A DNA stretch of 64,000 bases from Liolophura sinensis (Eukaryota; Mollusca; Polyplacophora; Chitonida; Chitonidae): positions 5,084,001 through 5,148,000 of the forward strand of contig NC_088304.1 of assembly GCF_032854445.1 (NCBI RefSeq), in the 5' to 3' direction. Below are positions 11,904 through 22,516 of the stretch, one piece after another (position 1 is the stretch's first letter; each line of letters begins with the position of its first letter). The notes under the pieces were generated by a model. The model worked only from the letters and a program-made list of their open reading frames with translations, was not told the DNA's origin and did no database searches. A program made the translations under genes and the position numbers.

Positions 11904-12780
11904 CAAAGCGTGTGAGAGGGGTGCGGATTTGACAAGAGCGGAACGACTATCACAGCCTGTTAGACGAGGGCCCAGAGGGGCCGCCTATAGGCTCCGGAAG
12001 CTCCGGCATATTAGATTGCCGGAGAGAGAATCTGAGTGATTTCGAAGTGTTTCGAATGCAGATTTAGCCAATGTGTTGTGTACACATTCATTTTCACAAC
12101 AACAAAAAAAAAAAAAAACAACCCAAAAACAAGTTCATCTTAGGTGGTATTGAATACAGACTGCCCCTGAATATACAGTATTTATTGTCATGGGTTCCAG
12201 AGTTACAAACAAAATAAGTAAAATTGCACAATAGCATGTGATCACAAGTCATTTAATTGATCATGAAAACTTGTTACCTCACTGACAAAATCTCGTAATT
12301 ATATATACATATATATACATTATATGTATATATAACTGTGACGATCTCTTGCAATAAGGGCCTCCCGGCACAGTGTTCACCAAGTTTCACATTTCTGCAG
12401 CTTAGTATGTACATTTGAGTGAACGTTCGCACACAATTACCTGTCATTAGATCATCTTGGACAATGTGCATACTAAACTAGCCCCTTGTACACTTAAGTA
12501 AGCGAATGTCGCAACATACACCAGACCAATGCAAATTCATTCACGCTTCCCGATGCCTTGACAAATAGTCTACACTTCTCTGTCCCATGGTAGCCCTTAG
12601 GAAGGAATGGAGATGTGTGAGAGAGCTGGAACTTCTTTCACACTCCCATGATGTTAGCGGTATAGTGCAGCAAATTTGAAGCAGAGGGTGGATATTTGAA
12701 AAGTGGTCTTTATCACATTCTTTGATTGCCGTTGCAGGTGACTGCGGTCGCTCGCTTTCTGTGACTTTGTCATATCGACA
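11904..12780. other. Upstream intergenic DNA of SDR-A
   Basis: No exon seen. It contains a short poly-A tract near 12105 and a TA/CA-rich stretch at 12297-12333. The part from about 12540 may belong to the hAT-type fragment that follows, but no convincing protein match was read there. Confidence 0.4.
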
Positions 12781-12789
12781 CTTCCAGCG

Positions 12790-13735
12790 CTTAATTTATT
12801 GCTTTGCTGGCTCAAAAGTCATCTCTGTGGAGACGGATTGCATTTAGGAGCTCAGTACTACCATTTTTACATAGGCTTTGATTGTTGGGATCAGTCCGAG
12901 CAAAGATGTAGGTTTTTGAGACAAAGCGGAAAACTGGCCATCAAGGTTTTTGTTGATGTGGTCAAGCAATGGTATTGCTATATTTAGTTTGTGGTGATCA
13001 GATATTGACCTGGAAGTCACATTGCTTCTGTATTGTTGTCTACTGGCAACTCTTGGCTGTGACGGCTGACAGCAAACTTTTCTGCCATTTGTTTCGCTTG
13101 AGTGTATATAATACGTTCAAAATCTACGTCAGTGGTTTCGTGTTCGTTGAAATACACGTCTTTGATTTCCTGGATCAGACCATAGCCTCGCAGTATATCC
13201 AGTACGAGTCCTGAAGTTGGACAGTTAATCCTGATAAATGGGAAGGATACTGATATACAATGAGGAACGATATACAATGAAGTCAAAGCTGGCAATTCCG
13301 GCACGGACCTGTTGGGCGTCACTTTTAGGTTGTGTTGTATAAGGTGTCAAAATTGTCAAATAGATCTGAATATTCACTTGGATGAATGCCATAGCCAATG
13401 ATTCCCAGGGCATCAAAAATAAATGAGAATGATTGATAAAATTGCTGATACGCACTATGTCACCTTGTCCGACACAAATCTATCAAGCATTTACGCCTGT
13501 AAGTGTCCTGTTGTTTCAAGGTAGCGATAAGCTCCAATAGCTCGTTTCTCTTTGGGTGATTATGGAAAAAGAGGTTTTTAACCTTGTCTGTCATATTGCG
13601 AATCTCAGGGAGAGCACATGAATGGCTAATTACAAGGTTTAAACAATGACCACTGCAGTGGACATACATGGCCAGAGATGAACGTTCTTTGATTTTGGCC
13701 TGTACACCAATACTTGACATATTGGTCTATATAGG
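12790..13735 (-). pseudogene. Dead hAT-type (DUF4371/ZMYM1-like) transposase fragment
   Basis: Minus-strand pieces in successive frames: 13720-13460 reads YVHCSGHCLNLVISHSC and EIRNMTDKVKNLFFHNHPKR; 13240-13020 reads GLIQEIKDVYFNEHETTDVD then AKQMAEKFAVSR; 12980-12820 reads IAIPLLDHINKNLDGQFSAL and LLGLIPTIKAYV. The C-GHxLNLV motif and the AIPLLDHI motif are hallmarks of the DUF4371/hAT-related transposases and their ZMYM1-like host relatives. At least two frame changes and an internal stop separate the pieces. No N-terminal zinc finger or complete dimerisation domain was found, so this is a decayed DNA transposon. Confidence 0.75.
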
Positions 13736-13848
13736 CTACAGCAAATATCTGTGGAATGAATGTTAATAGATAGGTAAGAAATATAGGCTAAAATATTTTT
13801 TCTCATCAACTTAAGCAGAACATTTTTGCCTCCTCAACTGAATGAGAG

Positions 13849-13916
13849 CTTCTTTTGTCTAGTGGTAGAAGCTCGGGATATAGTCCCAAAGGTCACTGGT
13901 TCAAACCCCTAACTGG
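13849..13916 (+). repeat. tRNA-like sequence, probably a SINE head or tRNA relic
   Basis: GTCTAGTGGTAGAAGC resembles an A-box/D-arm and CTGGTTCAAACCCC a B-box/T-arm, with a short stem between. The acceptor and T stems do not pair well and the putative anticodon loop gives no sensible tRNA, so a working tRNA is unlikely. Confidence 0.35.
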
Positions 13917-14689
13917 TTCAGCTCATCACTATATATAAACCTTTGCTTAAACGCTCCAGGATCAGTTGGAATTGAAGCTTTGAAATAAATGATGGACCAT
14001 CCTGGAATTTAGATTGTAATTCTCATTCCAATTCTTGTCATCCAAGCTAAAGTAAAATCCCCTAACTAACTGTACTTGTAGCATCTGAAAATATATACCT
14101 TTCTCTCTTCATGTGTGATGTCATTAATTTATAATGGAGCATGCTATGACATCTCTATGAGAAGTGAAATGGATTACGTACGCAAGCTCCCGTTTCACCG
14201 TGCAGGATCCAGGAGAAAGGATCCAGAGAAGAAGAACAAAGTCAGAGATATTCAACTTCAACAGTTTACTAAGATGAAAAGTATTTGTATAATGATACCA
14301 GTATCTGAAAATATGAGCATTTAAATTTACATACAGTCAAAAACAGGGCTGGTTTAGCTCACCTCAACAACTGGGTGCTATTCTACTTATTTATAGTTGG
14401 TAGGTATTGATCGTTCCCATATTTGATCGGCCAGTGACTATATTACTGGACTGGTTGCGATCTACACCTACGTCCATGGCTATGAAAATGTCAGATCCCT
14501 CCAGGAATGCGTGTCTCGACTGGAAATGGACTTTGGCATATTAAAATGACCCTGCAAGCACTGGCACTCGGCAGAAGGATTTTACCTATATTAATCTATG
14601 GTGATATTTGACTGAATATTGAGTTCAGAATGCTACACACCAGAAGTGTGCAGTGCGTGAACATGTGTGGTGCTTTTATTATACCTGAG

Positions 14690-14785
14690 TGGTACAAATG
14701 GTATAAAATATGGTCCATGCTTTGGTACAAATGGTATAAAATATGATTCCTGCTTTGGTACAAATGGTATTAAATATGGTTCAGG
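14690..14785. repeat. Three tandem copies of a 37-bp unit
   Basis: GGTACAAATGGTATAAAATA occurs three times with spacers CATGCTTT, CCTGCTTT and similar. Small local duplication in intergenic DNA between the two SDR genes. Confidence 0.75.
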
Positions 14786-15091
14786 CTATTTCATTTCTCT
14801 GTTATCATGACTTAGTTATTTGGACATACCAACACAAATCCATACCATTCAGGGCTGAATTCTAATAAGTCATAATGATGTTGTACTTAATTACAAAATT
14901 GTAATTTTTTCAATTCTTCCATTTAAATGTTCATAGCATAACTGATGCTGCGCCTCCTTTGTGCCTTTAAAAATGTCTTTCAAGCAAAATCATAATTTTT
15001 TTACTTGTTCCGTGACATGGTATAAATGATGTTGTGTCTTATTTTCTTGATAATAGTAATAATTCTTACTTCATACACAATCTAAAGGTCA

Positions 15092-15413
15092 TTTATTTTT
15101 TAAGATTTTTAAATAAAAATCTTAAATATTTGAATTCTAAGGTGGGTTTTTTGGGACCGTACTATCAGAGGTTAGGAACTCTGATGTCACAGGAAATTTT
15201 TTTAACTCTAATAAGAACACTGGATGTTGGAACAACTCTTTTTACCAATGAGTGAAAGATTACTGAAATAATGTTCCCAATATTCCTTCCTCCTGGTGAA
15301 CATCAGGGAAGAAAGGTGATGTTGACGTCAGAGTTCCTAGATACAGTTAGTATGGCTCACAAACCCATAAATTTCAAATATTTAAATGCCTTTCACCAAT
15401 CTTAAAAAATAAA
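15092..15413. repeat. Long imperfect inverted repeat (foldback)
   Basis: Left arm 15092-15188 starts TTTATTTTTTAAGATT and ends AGGAACTCTGATGTC. Right arm 15324-15413 is its inverse, GACGTCAGAGTTCCTAG to CTTAAAAAATAAA. The arms share blocks such as TTAAATATTTGAA. The loop is about 135 bp with no coding content. It may be an old foldback/MITE. Confidence 0.7.
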
Positions 15414-15728
15414 AAAAAGTACTTTTACCTATAGTTTTCAGTTGTCTGTATGATAAACCTTACTTTATATTTTAGCTTTCTTGTACTTTAAGGATTGCCA
15501 TAGAATCTTAACATGTCAAAAATGTCAACCTCAATCATTGTTGCAGAAGCCAAATTGCCAGATTTCTATTTGGATCAATAAAAAATAACTTGCGAAGGAT
15601 AAGTAACTTCTTGAACACTATTAATATTTGTCTTGTTTTTAAATTTACATTTTTTATCTAAAAACAAGATGTTGAACCTGAGCAAGAACAAATCCAACTG
15701 AACGACACAAAGACAAGTCAGCAACCAA

Positions 15729-15786
15729 TCATCACCAAGGCTTCATTTTTCCATCGTAATTCAGAAAGGTACCAGTCTTGACCATG
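15729..15786 (-). repeat. Duplicate of the SDR-B C-terminal coding end in its 3' UTR
   Basis: On the minus strand this reads KTGTFLNYDGKMKPW then a stop, against KTGTFLNYDGKTLPW and stop in the real end of exon 5 (15797-15855). The two 60-bp blocks are adjacent, so this is a local tandem duplication just downstream of the SDR-B stop. Confidence 0.8.
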
Positions 15787-15796
15787 GAACCAAACA

Positions 15797-18700
15797 TCAC
15801 CAAGGCAGCGTTTTTCCGTCATAATTCAGAAAAGTACCAGTCTTGTCCATGGTTAGACCTTGTATAACTTTGATCATTCTTGCCACACTGTCAGACACCT
15901 CCATTTTAGCGCCTGCGCCCCCCAGTTCTGTCTTCACCCATCCCGGATCCAAGATGGATACCAGGATTCTGCCTGGTTTCAAATCAACACTCAGTGACTT
16001 ACTGATCATGTTCAAAGCTGCCTGAAAGTGAACCAACATGAGAGAAATGATTCGAATAGAGTTTTTTGAAAGGACAAATAAAAACGATTCTTAAGAATAA
16101 CAGGAATAATTATGGGTGCCTTTTAGTATGCTACTGTACCATATTTCATACAGCCATGCTGTGAATGTATTTGGACCCTTGATTTCTGAGACAAAAAAGC
16201 GTTGGATTACTGCAACTCTAACGTCCTTGACTACTGAAGTCACATGTTCAAATCCAGCTCTCACTGTATTCGCTATGGCTGCCGCGGCTTTACTTATTTA
16301 TTTCAATGGTGTTTTATGCCGTACTCAAGAATATTACATTCATACGACGGCGGTAAGCATTATGGTAGGAGGAAACGGGGCAGAGCCTGGAGAAAACCAA
16401 TGACAATCCACAGGTTGCTGGCTGACCTACCCGCATACGGCAGGAGAGAAAGCCATTATGACCTGGACTTGAACTCACAGTGACCACATTATTCTTTCCC
16501 CAAAATGGATCTGTTATCAGTTTATTTGTCAGTAATTTATTATGTTAAAAGGGCCTTATATGGAAAAATATGTCTTACAGACCTAGCTTAGTTTGTACGT
16601 CTGTATTTTTACCCAGTAGCCAACAAATAAAATAGAGCTTATGATCATCATCACTATCCTCATTATAACTTTCATTATCCTCATCATTATTGTCATTATC
16701 CTCATTATCACTGTCATTATCCTCATCATCATTGTCATTATCCTCATTATCATTGTCATTATCCTCATCATCATTGTCATTATCCTCATCATCATTGTCA
16801 TTATCCTCATTATCACTGTCATTATCCTCATTATCACTGTCACCATCATCACTATCATCACCTTAGATGTTCTGGAGTCGTAGTTGCCTCCAGTGACGTT
16901 GTCCGTGATTGAGGCTGTGAGAGTGCTGATGTTGACAATGGCCGCCCGGTAACCATAGCCACCATCTCCAGGAGACTGAAGGGAAGACTTCTTCAGCACG
17001 GGAACAAAGGCCTGTGAGATGGAAAAAACTCAGTAACAGATTAACCTATCCTGATCTTGTGGCACTGGGGACATGCTTTCTGATCCAATCACCATCCAAA
17101 GTAATTCTCCCACCCCACTTCCTCAATAATTAATATGCAAAAAGGGAAGACAAATCAAAGTATCAAAACAAGTATCAAAAAGACAGGCAGTTGGATAAAA
17201 AAAACTGTACAATACAGGCAGTAGGCTTGATTTGAATTTATTTGATTGGTGTTACATGCTATTCTCAAGAATATTTCACTTATACGACTGGGGCCAGAAT
17301 TATGGTGGCAGGAAACCAGGCAGAGCCCGTGAGAAACCCACGACCATCTGCAGGTTGATTGTTCTTTTTGTTCTGGAATATTTGCAATCTCTGTCCCCCT
17401 CTGCAAAGTGTTCCATCAAACTCTATATAGTAAACATGGACGGTCACAATGCTTCTGTAGAATACAGAGTAGCCCCCCTTGTTTGTGTTAACCAGCTGTT
17501 CACTGCTCTACCTGCATTTAAATTCATGTCTGATGTGTACAGATCAATTACATGTACCTGCTTGAGTAAACATGTCACTATTTGTAGAATATGTGCAATT
17601 TACACACACACACACCTACACAACGGCAGCTGTACGGAAAAATCCAGAGCAGTCAGCATGACATTTACTGAGGAGAAAGGAACTGGACGGAAACGTGACA
17701 ATTCAGATGTATTTTTGGTCAAAAATGATTAATATCTTGTTCACTTATATACTGCTTCTGTAAATGAAACTGACAAAATATGCATGTTTATGGAACTTAC
17801 ATACTCATAAATTAAAAATTGGATTTTTTTCCCTTCTCTTTCCTTTTTTTGTATAGGTCTGGCTGCAGTGATGTAGGATTTAGTGTGTAGCACCACTGCA
17901 AATCCCACAGGTAAGTCTGGCTGTAGTGATGTAGGATTTAGTGTGTAGCACCACTGCAAATGCCACAGGTAAATCTGGCTGTAGTGATGTAGGATTTAGT
18001 GTGTAGCACCACTGCAAATGCCACAGGTAAGTCTGGCTGTAGTGATGTAGGATTTAGTGTGTAGCACCACTGCAAATCCCACAAGTAAGTCTGGCTATAG
18101 TGATGTAGGATTTAGTCTGTAGCACCACTGCAAATCCCACAGGTAAGTCTGGCTGTAGTGATGTACGCAGGATTAACTCCAGTATAATCCTACATTTCCT
18201 GTGAGATAAGCAGTGAAATCCTACATTGGTAAAGCCAAACTTACCTGTGAGACAAACAATGGTGCTACAGTTAATCCTTCATCAGCAATGCCAGACACAG
18301 AGTTAATCCTACACTACCTGTGAGACACAGAGATCCTACAGTGTTATTCCTACATCAGTAAAGCCAGACTTACCTGTGAGACACAGTGGTGCTACAGAGT
18401 TAATCCTCCACCAGTAAAACCAGATTTACCAGTGAGACATAGTGGTGCTACAGAGTTAATCCTACATGAGTACCAGTATGAGATACATGGTAATGCCAGA
18501 CTTACCTGTGAAAAAGAGTGGTGCTACAGAGTTAATCCTACAGCTGTAATGCCAGACTTACCTGTGAAACACAGTGGTGCTACAGAGTTAATCCTTCATT
18601 AGCAAAGCAAGACTTGCCTGTGAGACAGAGTGGTGCTACAGAGTTCATCCTACATCAGTTAAGCCAGACTTACCTGTGAGACACACACCAGTGCTAGAGA

Positions 18701-21700
18701 ATTAATTCTACATTACCTGAGAGATACACAGAGGTGCTACCGTTAATGCCACTTAACTGTGGTACACAGTGGCACCACAAAAGTTAATCCTAAATTACCT
18801 GAGAGATACAGTGGTCCTATAGAGTTAATCCTACATTACCTGTGATATACACAGTGGTGCCACCTAGTTAATTCTACATTACCCGTGAGATACAGTGGTT
18901 CTACAGAGAAGGTCCTACATCACCTGTACGATACAGAAGGATGCTACAGAGTTAATATTACACCAGTAAAACTAGACTTATCTGTCACATAGTGGAGGTG
19001 CAGACTCAGAGTTAATTCTGCATCACCTGTGTGACAACACAGTGGTGCTACAGAGTTATTCCTACATCAGTAAACCTGAGAGATACAGTGTCATGCTACA
19101 GGGTTCATCTTACCATTACCTTCCTGCATTAGTTAATCCTGCATTACCTGTTAGATACAGTGGTCCTACAGAGTTAATCCTGTATTACCTGAGTGATACA
19201 GGGTGATGCTACAGAGTCAATCCTGCATTACCTGTGAGATACAGTGGTCCTACAGAGTTAATCCTGCATTACCTGTGAGATATAGAGTGATGCGACAGAG
19301 CTAACCCTGCATTACCTGAGAGATACAGAGTGATGCTACAGAGCTAATCTTGCATTACCTCTGAGGTACACAGTCGTGCCACAGGGTTAATCCTGCATTA
19401 CCTGTGAGTCACACAGCAAAGCCACAGGGTTAATCCTGCATTGCCTGTGAGATACAGAGTGGTGCTACAGAGTTAACCCTGCATTACCTAAGAGATACAG
19501 AGTGATGCTACAGAGCTAATCCTGCATTACCTCTGAGGTACACAGTGGTGCCACAGGGTTAATCCTGCATTACCTGTGAGTCACACAGCAAAGCCACAGG
19601 GTTAATCCTGCATTACCTGTGAGATACAGAGTGATGCTACAGAGCTAATCCTGCATTACCTCTGAGGTACACAGTGGTGCCACAGGGTTAATCTTGTATA
19701 ACCTGTGAGTCACACAGCAAAGCCACAGAGTTAATCCTGCATTACCTGAGAGATACAGGGTGATGCTACAGAGCTAATCCTGCATTACCTCTGAGGTACA
19801 CAGTGGTGCCACAGGGTTAATCTTGTATTACCTGTGAGTTACACAGCAAAGCCACAGAGTTAATCCTGAATTACCTGTGAGATACAAAGCTGTCCTACAG
19901 AGTTAATCCTGCATTACCTGAGTGATACAGAGTGGTGTCACAGAGTTAATCCTGCATTACCTCTGAGGTACACACTGGTCCTACAGAGTTAATCCTGCAT
20001 TACCTGAGTGATACAGAGTGGTGCCACAGAGTTAACCCTGCATCACCTTTGAGGTACACAGTGGTGCATTACTTGTGAGTCACACAGCGGTGCCACAGAG
20101 TTAATCCTGAATTACCTGCGAGATACACAGTGGTGCCACAGAGTTAATCTGGAAGCTCTCCAGCATCTCCTCCTGTGTCACATCATTCAGCTGAAGTCTC
20201 TTTAAGCAGCCAGCGTTGTTGATGAGTAAGGTCAATCCCTCTTCCCCCAGGTCAGAGGTCACCGAGGTCACTAGATCCTTAATACTCTCCCTATCCGTCA
20301 CTTCTGTGCATATGAAAATTGTGATCAAAAACTATTTGTTACGGTTAATTTATGGTAATATTGACATCTAAGTTATAGGAATTGATACACAAACTCTAAA
20401 CTAATGTGAAACATTTTTTGCAAGAAAATAATCTAAATTTTACTTCAGAGATCTAAACTACTAACACTAAATACCTATTAAGTAGCATGCTGGGGTGATG
20501 TCAAAAGTGATAGTCATCAAAACAACTTTAATTGTTGGGGGAGAGTCTGATATGGAGGTGCTAAGCTGCTTCCGGGTTTGCTAAGTCTGTTCGTCGATAA
20601 CATCATTCCCAAATATTTCTGCCCTCTGACAGAAAGTACGGATAAAATAGAGGGGTTATTTAAAGCTGCAGTGTTTGTTGTGTAACCTGATACACAACAA
20701 ACACCAAAACAAAGATGTTAAAGTCTATATTCTATCCAAAATATGTGAAAAAAAACCTTCATATTTTATGCTGCTGTTCTCTTTCCCTCCCTCAACAGAG
20801 ATCATGCATTTTAGACCAATCAACAGCAAGCTTATTCCATTGCAATTGACCTAGATATTTCAAAGTGGCGTGTGTATGACGTCACACCTTATTGTTGCGT
20901 GACGTAGGAATGTAAAACTGTGCTGTACATATAGTATGACATCATACCACTGAGCTCAGATTGAAACATCATGAAACAAATGTTTATTTTCCATGGTGTC
21001 TGCGTGCACAATATCTAAAATATAAAAACAGAAGTTAAACATATAAACTGTGAGAATTAACACTTTTATCAATAAAGGAAATTCTGATAGTTAACATTAA
21101 TATAAATGACAAAAGAAAATATAACAAGTAAACAAACTCAAATTCTTTTATGTGTGGACAAAAAAACAGCATGAAATGATATTGCTCGGGGAGGTAAATG
21201 TACACACTTGCCGTTGTTGTCTGAAATATCATCTTGATTGAATATGTATATTTCAACATGGCCTGCCACTAACAGTGGAGTAGAATAAAAAATATAAAAT
21301 GTGCCTCAACAATGACATTTTTTTCTCATTGTTTTTGCAATATCTTTTTTCATGTTCCTCAAAACCATACTCATTTTATAACACCTTTTTATGCATGCTT
21401 TGAATGGCATTTGAAGAAACTAAGTCATGAAATTGATGAGACTTAGTGTTCTGTGGAGTTACCAGAAGGGTATATTAAATGTTTGTGCACATAAATGAGA
21501 ATCAATCCTTATAGCTGACACAATTAGGTTTTCTCAAGTATTGATTGAAAACAGTAATGCCTAAGAGGAAGGCATATACTAGTATTGTATGCATGGTAGT
21601 GAAACTGAGTATCTGACCAACATTATATCTGCTTCAAAGATAAAGGACCATCATGCACACATTTGCACCTAAATCTACTACTGTAAAAAAAATCAATTAC

Positions 21701-22516
21701 AGTAATTCTTTTTGCACGTGATTGAGCATGTGTTGTAAAACGACATGCACATTTCTTTGTCATGCGTCAAATGTAAAATATTAGCTAAAGAAGCTGAATT
21801 AATGAACACTGTCATGCCAGAAGCTGTACATGTGTAACTACATATACTTATTTATTTACTTATTTGATTGGTGTTTTATGCCGTACTCAAGAATATTTCA
21901 CTTATGCGACGGCAACTCGCATTATGTTGGGAGGAAACCGGGCAGAGCCCAGGGGAAACCCACAACCATCCGCAGGTTGCTGGAAGACTTTCCCACATAC
22001 GGCCGGAGAGGAAAACTACATATATGGTGTCTACCAGTTAGACATTTATCCCTATTTACCTAATTGTTTTATCCTCAAGTTTGGATACGTCTCTCCCAAA
22101 GTTTTTAAGTCCTGAAAGTTGAAATAAAACACATGTTGGTAATGAAAATATTGTTAAATGGAATAATATTATATAAGCCGCAAAACCACAGATATGCACG
22201 ACGTTTTATTGAAGGCCTACAAATTTTAGACACAGAGATAATTGTCTGGCTATTAACCTGAACACTCGCATGCCCGATGCTCATAAAAGCGCAAACACAT
22301 CTGCATATCTATACATGTATACATAAGCTGTAAACCAATTTCGATTCACTTTCACTTCGTATTGAGGTTTATTCTTACTCTCACCGTGGCTTTTTCTGGG
22401 TTTCTACACGCTGCAAACACCCACTGTGGCGACTGTGGTAGCTTTAGAAACTGCTTTACAAATTCTAATCCGATCCCTCTATTCGCTCCCGTAATCAACA
22501 AAGATTTGACGTACAT
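15797..22516 (-). CDS. SDR-B: tandem paralog of SDR-A with a Ser in place of the catalytic Tyr
   Basis: C-factor/sniffer-type SDR. Minus-strand exons 22516-22385, 22111-22060, 20303-20116, 17011-16862, 16021-15797 give 248 residues. Exons 2 to 5 (52, 188, 150, 225 nt) have exactly the lengths and phases of SDR-A. Motifs: TGANRGIGLEF (cofactor), LLINNAG, INSVAPL, VNISTLTASI, DPGWVKTELGG, GTFLNYDG. Exon 4 reads GGNYDSRTSK where SDR-A reads GGHYAYRASK, so the YxxxK tyrosine is Ser; unless the tyrosine two residues upstream can substitute, activity should be lost or changed. Introns 3 and 4 begin with tandem arrays, and intron 3's array is made of copies of the exon-3 end and its splice donor. 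The start codon lies 209 bp from that of HPD, transcribed the other way. No stop or frameshift breaks the reading frame, so it still looks like a selected gene. Confidence 0.9.
16284..16482 (-). mobile_element. SINE, minus strand, nearly full length
   Basis: TTTATTTCAATGGTGTTTTA, GTACTCAAGAATATT, GGAGGAAACGGGGCAGAGCC and GGACTTGAACTCACAGTGAC match tail to head of the main SINE family. It lies in SDR-B intron 4. Confidence 0.85.
16641..16860. repeat. 21-bp ATTATCCTC(A/C)T microsatellite abutting a splice donor
   Basis: About ten units of GTCATTATCCTCATYATCA (plus strand). In the SDR-B sense direction the array begins at the GTGATG donor of exon 4 itself (donor at 16861-16860), so the 5' splice site is the first unit. 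Long open frames on both strands here are repeat artefacts. Confidence 0.9.
17230..17358 (-). mobile_element. SINE fragment, minus strand (tail and body)
   Basis: TTATTTGATTGGTGTTACAT, CTCAAGAATATTTCACTTAT and AGGCAGAGCCCGTGAGAAAC match the tail half; the tRNA-like head is missing. Lies in SDR-B intron 3. Confidence 0.8.
17856..18171 (+). repeat. 58-bp tandem block, inverted relative to the SDR-B intron-3 array
   Basis: Five to six units containing TGTAGCACCACTGCAAATSC and CCACAGGTAAGTCTGGCTG. This is the same unit family as 18180-20116 but in plus orientation, so it carries consensus-like ACAG/GTAAGT donors on the strand opposite to SDR-B. It joins the minus-oriented block near 18172-18190. 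Confidence 0.85.
18180..20116 (-). repeat. Minisatellite made of the SDR-B exon 3 end plus its 5' splice site
   Basis: Roughly 40-45 units of 42-57 bp. Read on the minus strand, a typical unit is ATTAACTCTGTGGCACCACT, then GTGTATCTCACAG and GTAATGCAGG. In the exon frame this is INSVAPLCISQ followed by the donor, identical or nearly identical to the last 11 codons of exon 3, whose real donor is at 20115-20114. Units nearer 18200-18700 keep a longer form with GTAAGTCTGGC. After each donor the exon frame meets a TAA within about five codons. The exon is clearly the source, because SDR-A and the family in general carry an equivalent N-x-VAPL motif there. Confidence 0.9.
21846..22012 (-). mobile_element. 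SINE fragment, minus strand, close to SDR-B exon 2
   Basis: TTATTTGATTGGTGTTTTAT, CCGTACTCAAGAATATTTCA, AACCGGGCAGAGCCCAGG and ACGGCCGGAGAGGAAA match. The head is missing; it ends 48 bp from the donor of the exon at 22060. Confidence 0.85.

Noticed and set aside
12790-13735. Transposase-like pieces as a domesticated host gene
   Set aside because: The pieces lie in different frames with a stop between them and no donor/acceptor sites that would join them.
13849-13916. Possible tRNA gene
   Set aside because: Box-like motifs are present but the stems pair poorly and no valid anticodon loop results; kept only as a tRNA-like repeat.
16583-16999. 138-codon minus-strand frame with MRIMTMMMRIMT repeats
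   Set aside because: Only its first 46 codons are real (SDR-B exon 4); the rest is the intron microsatellite.
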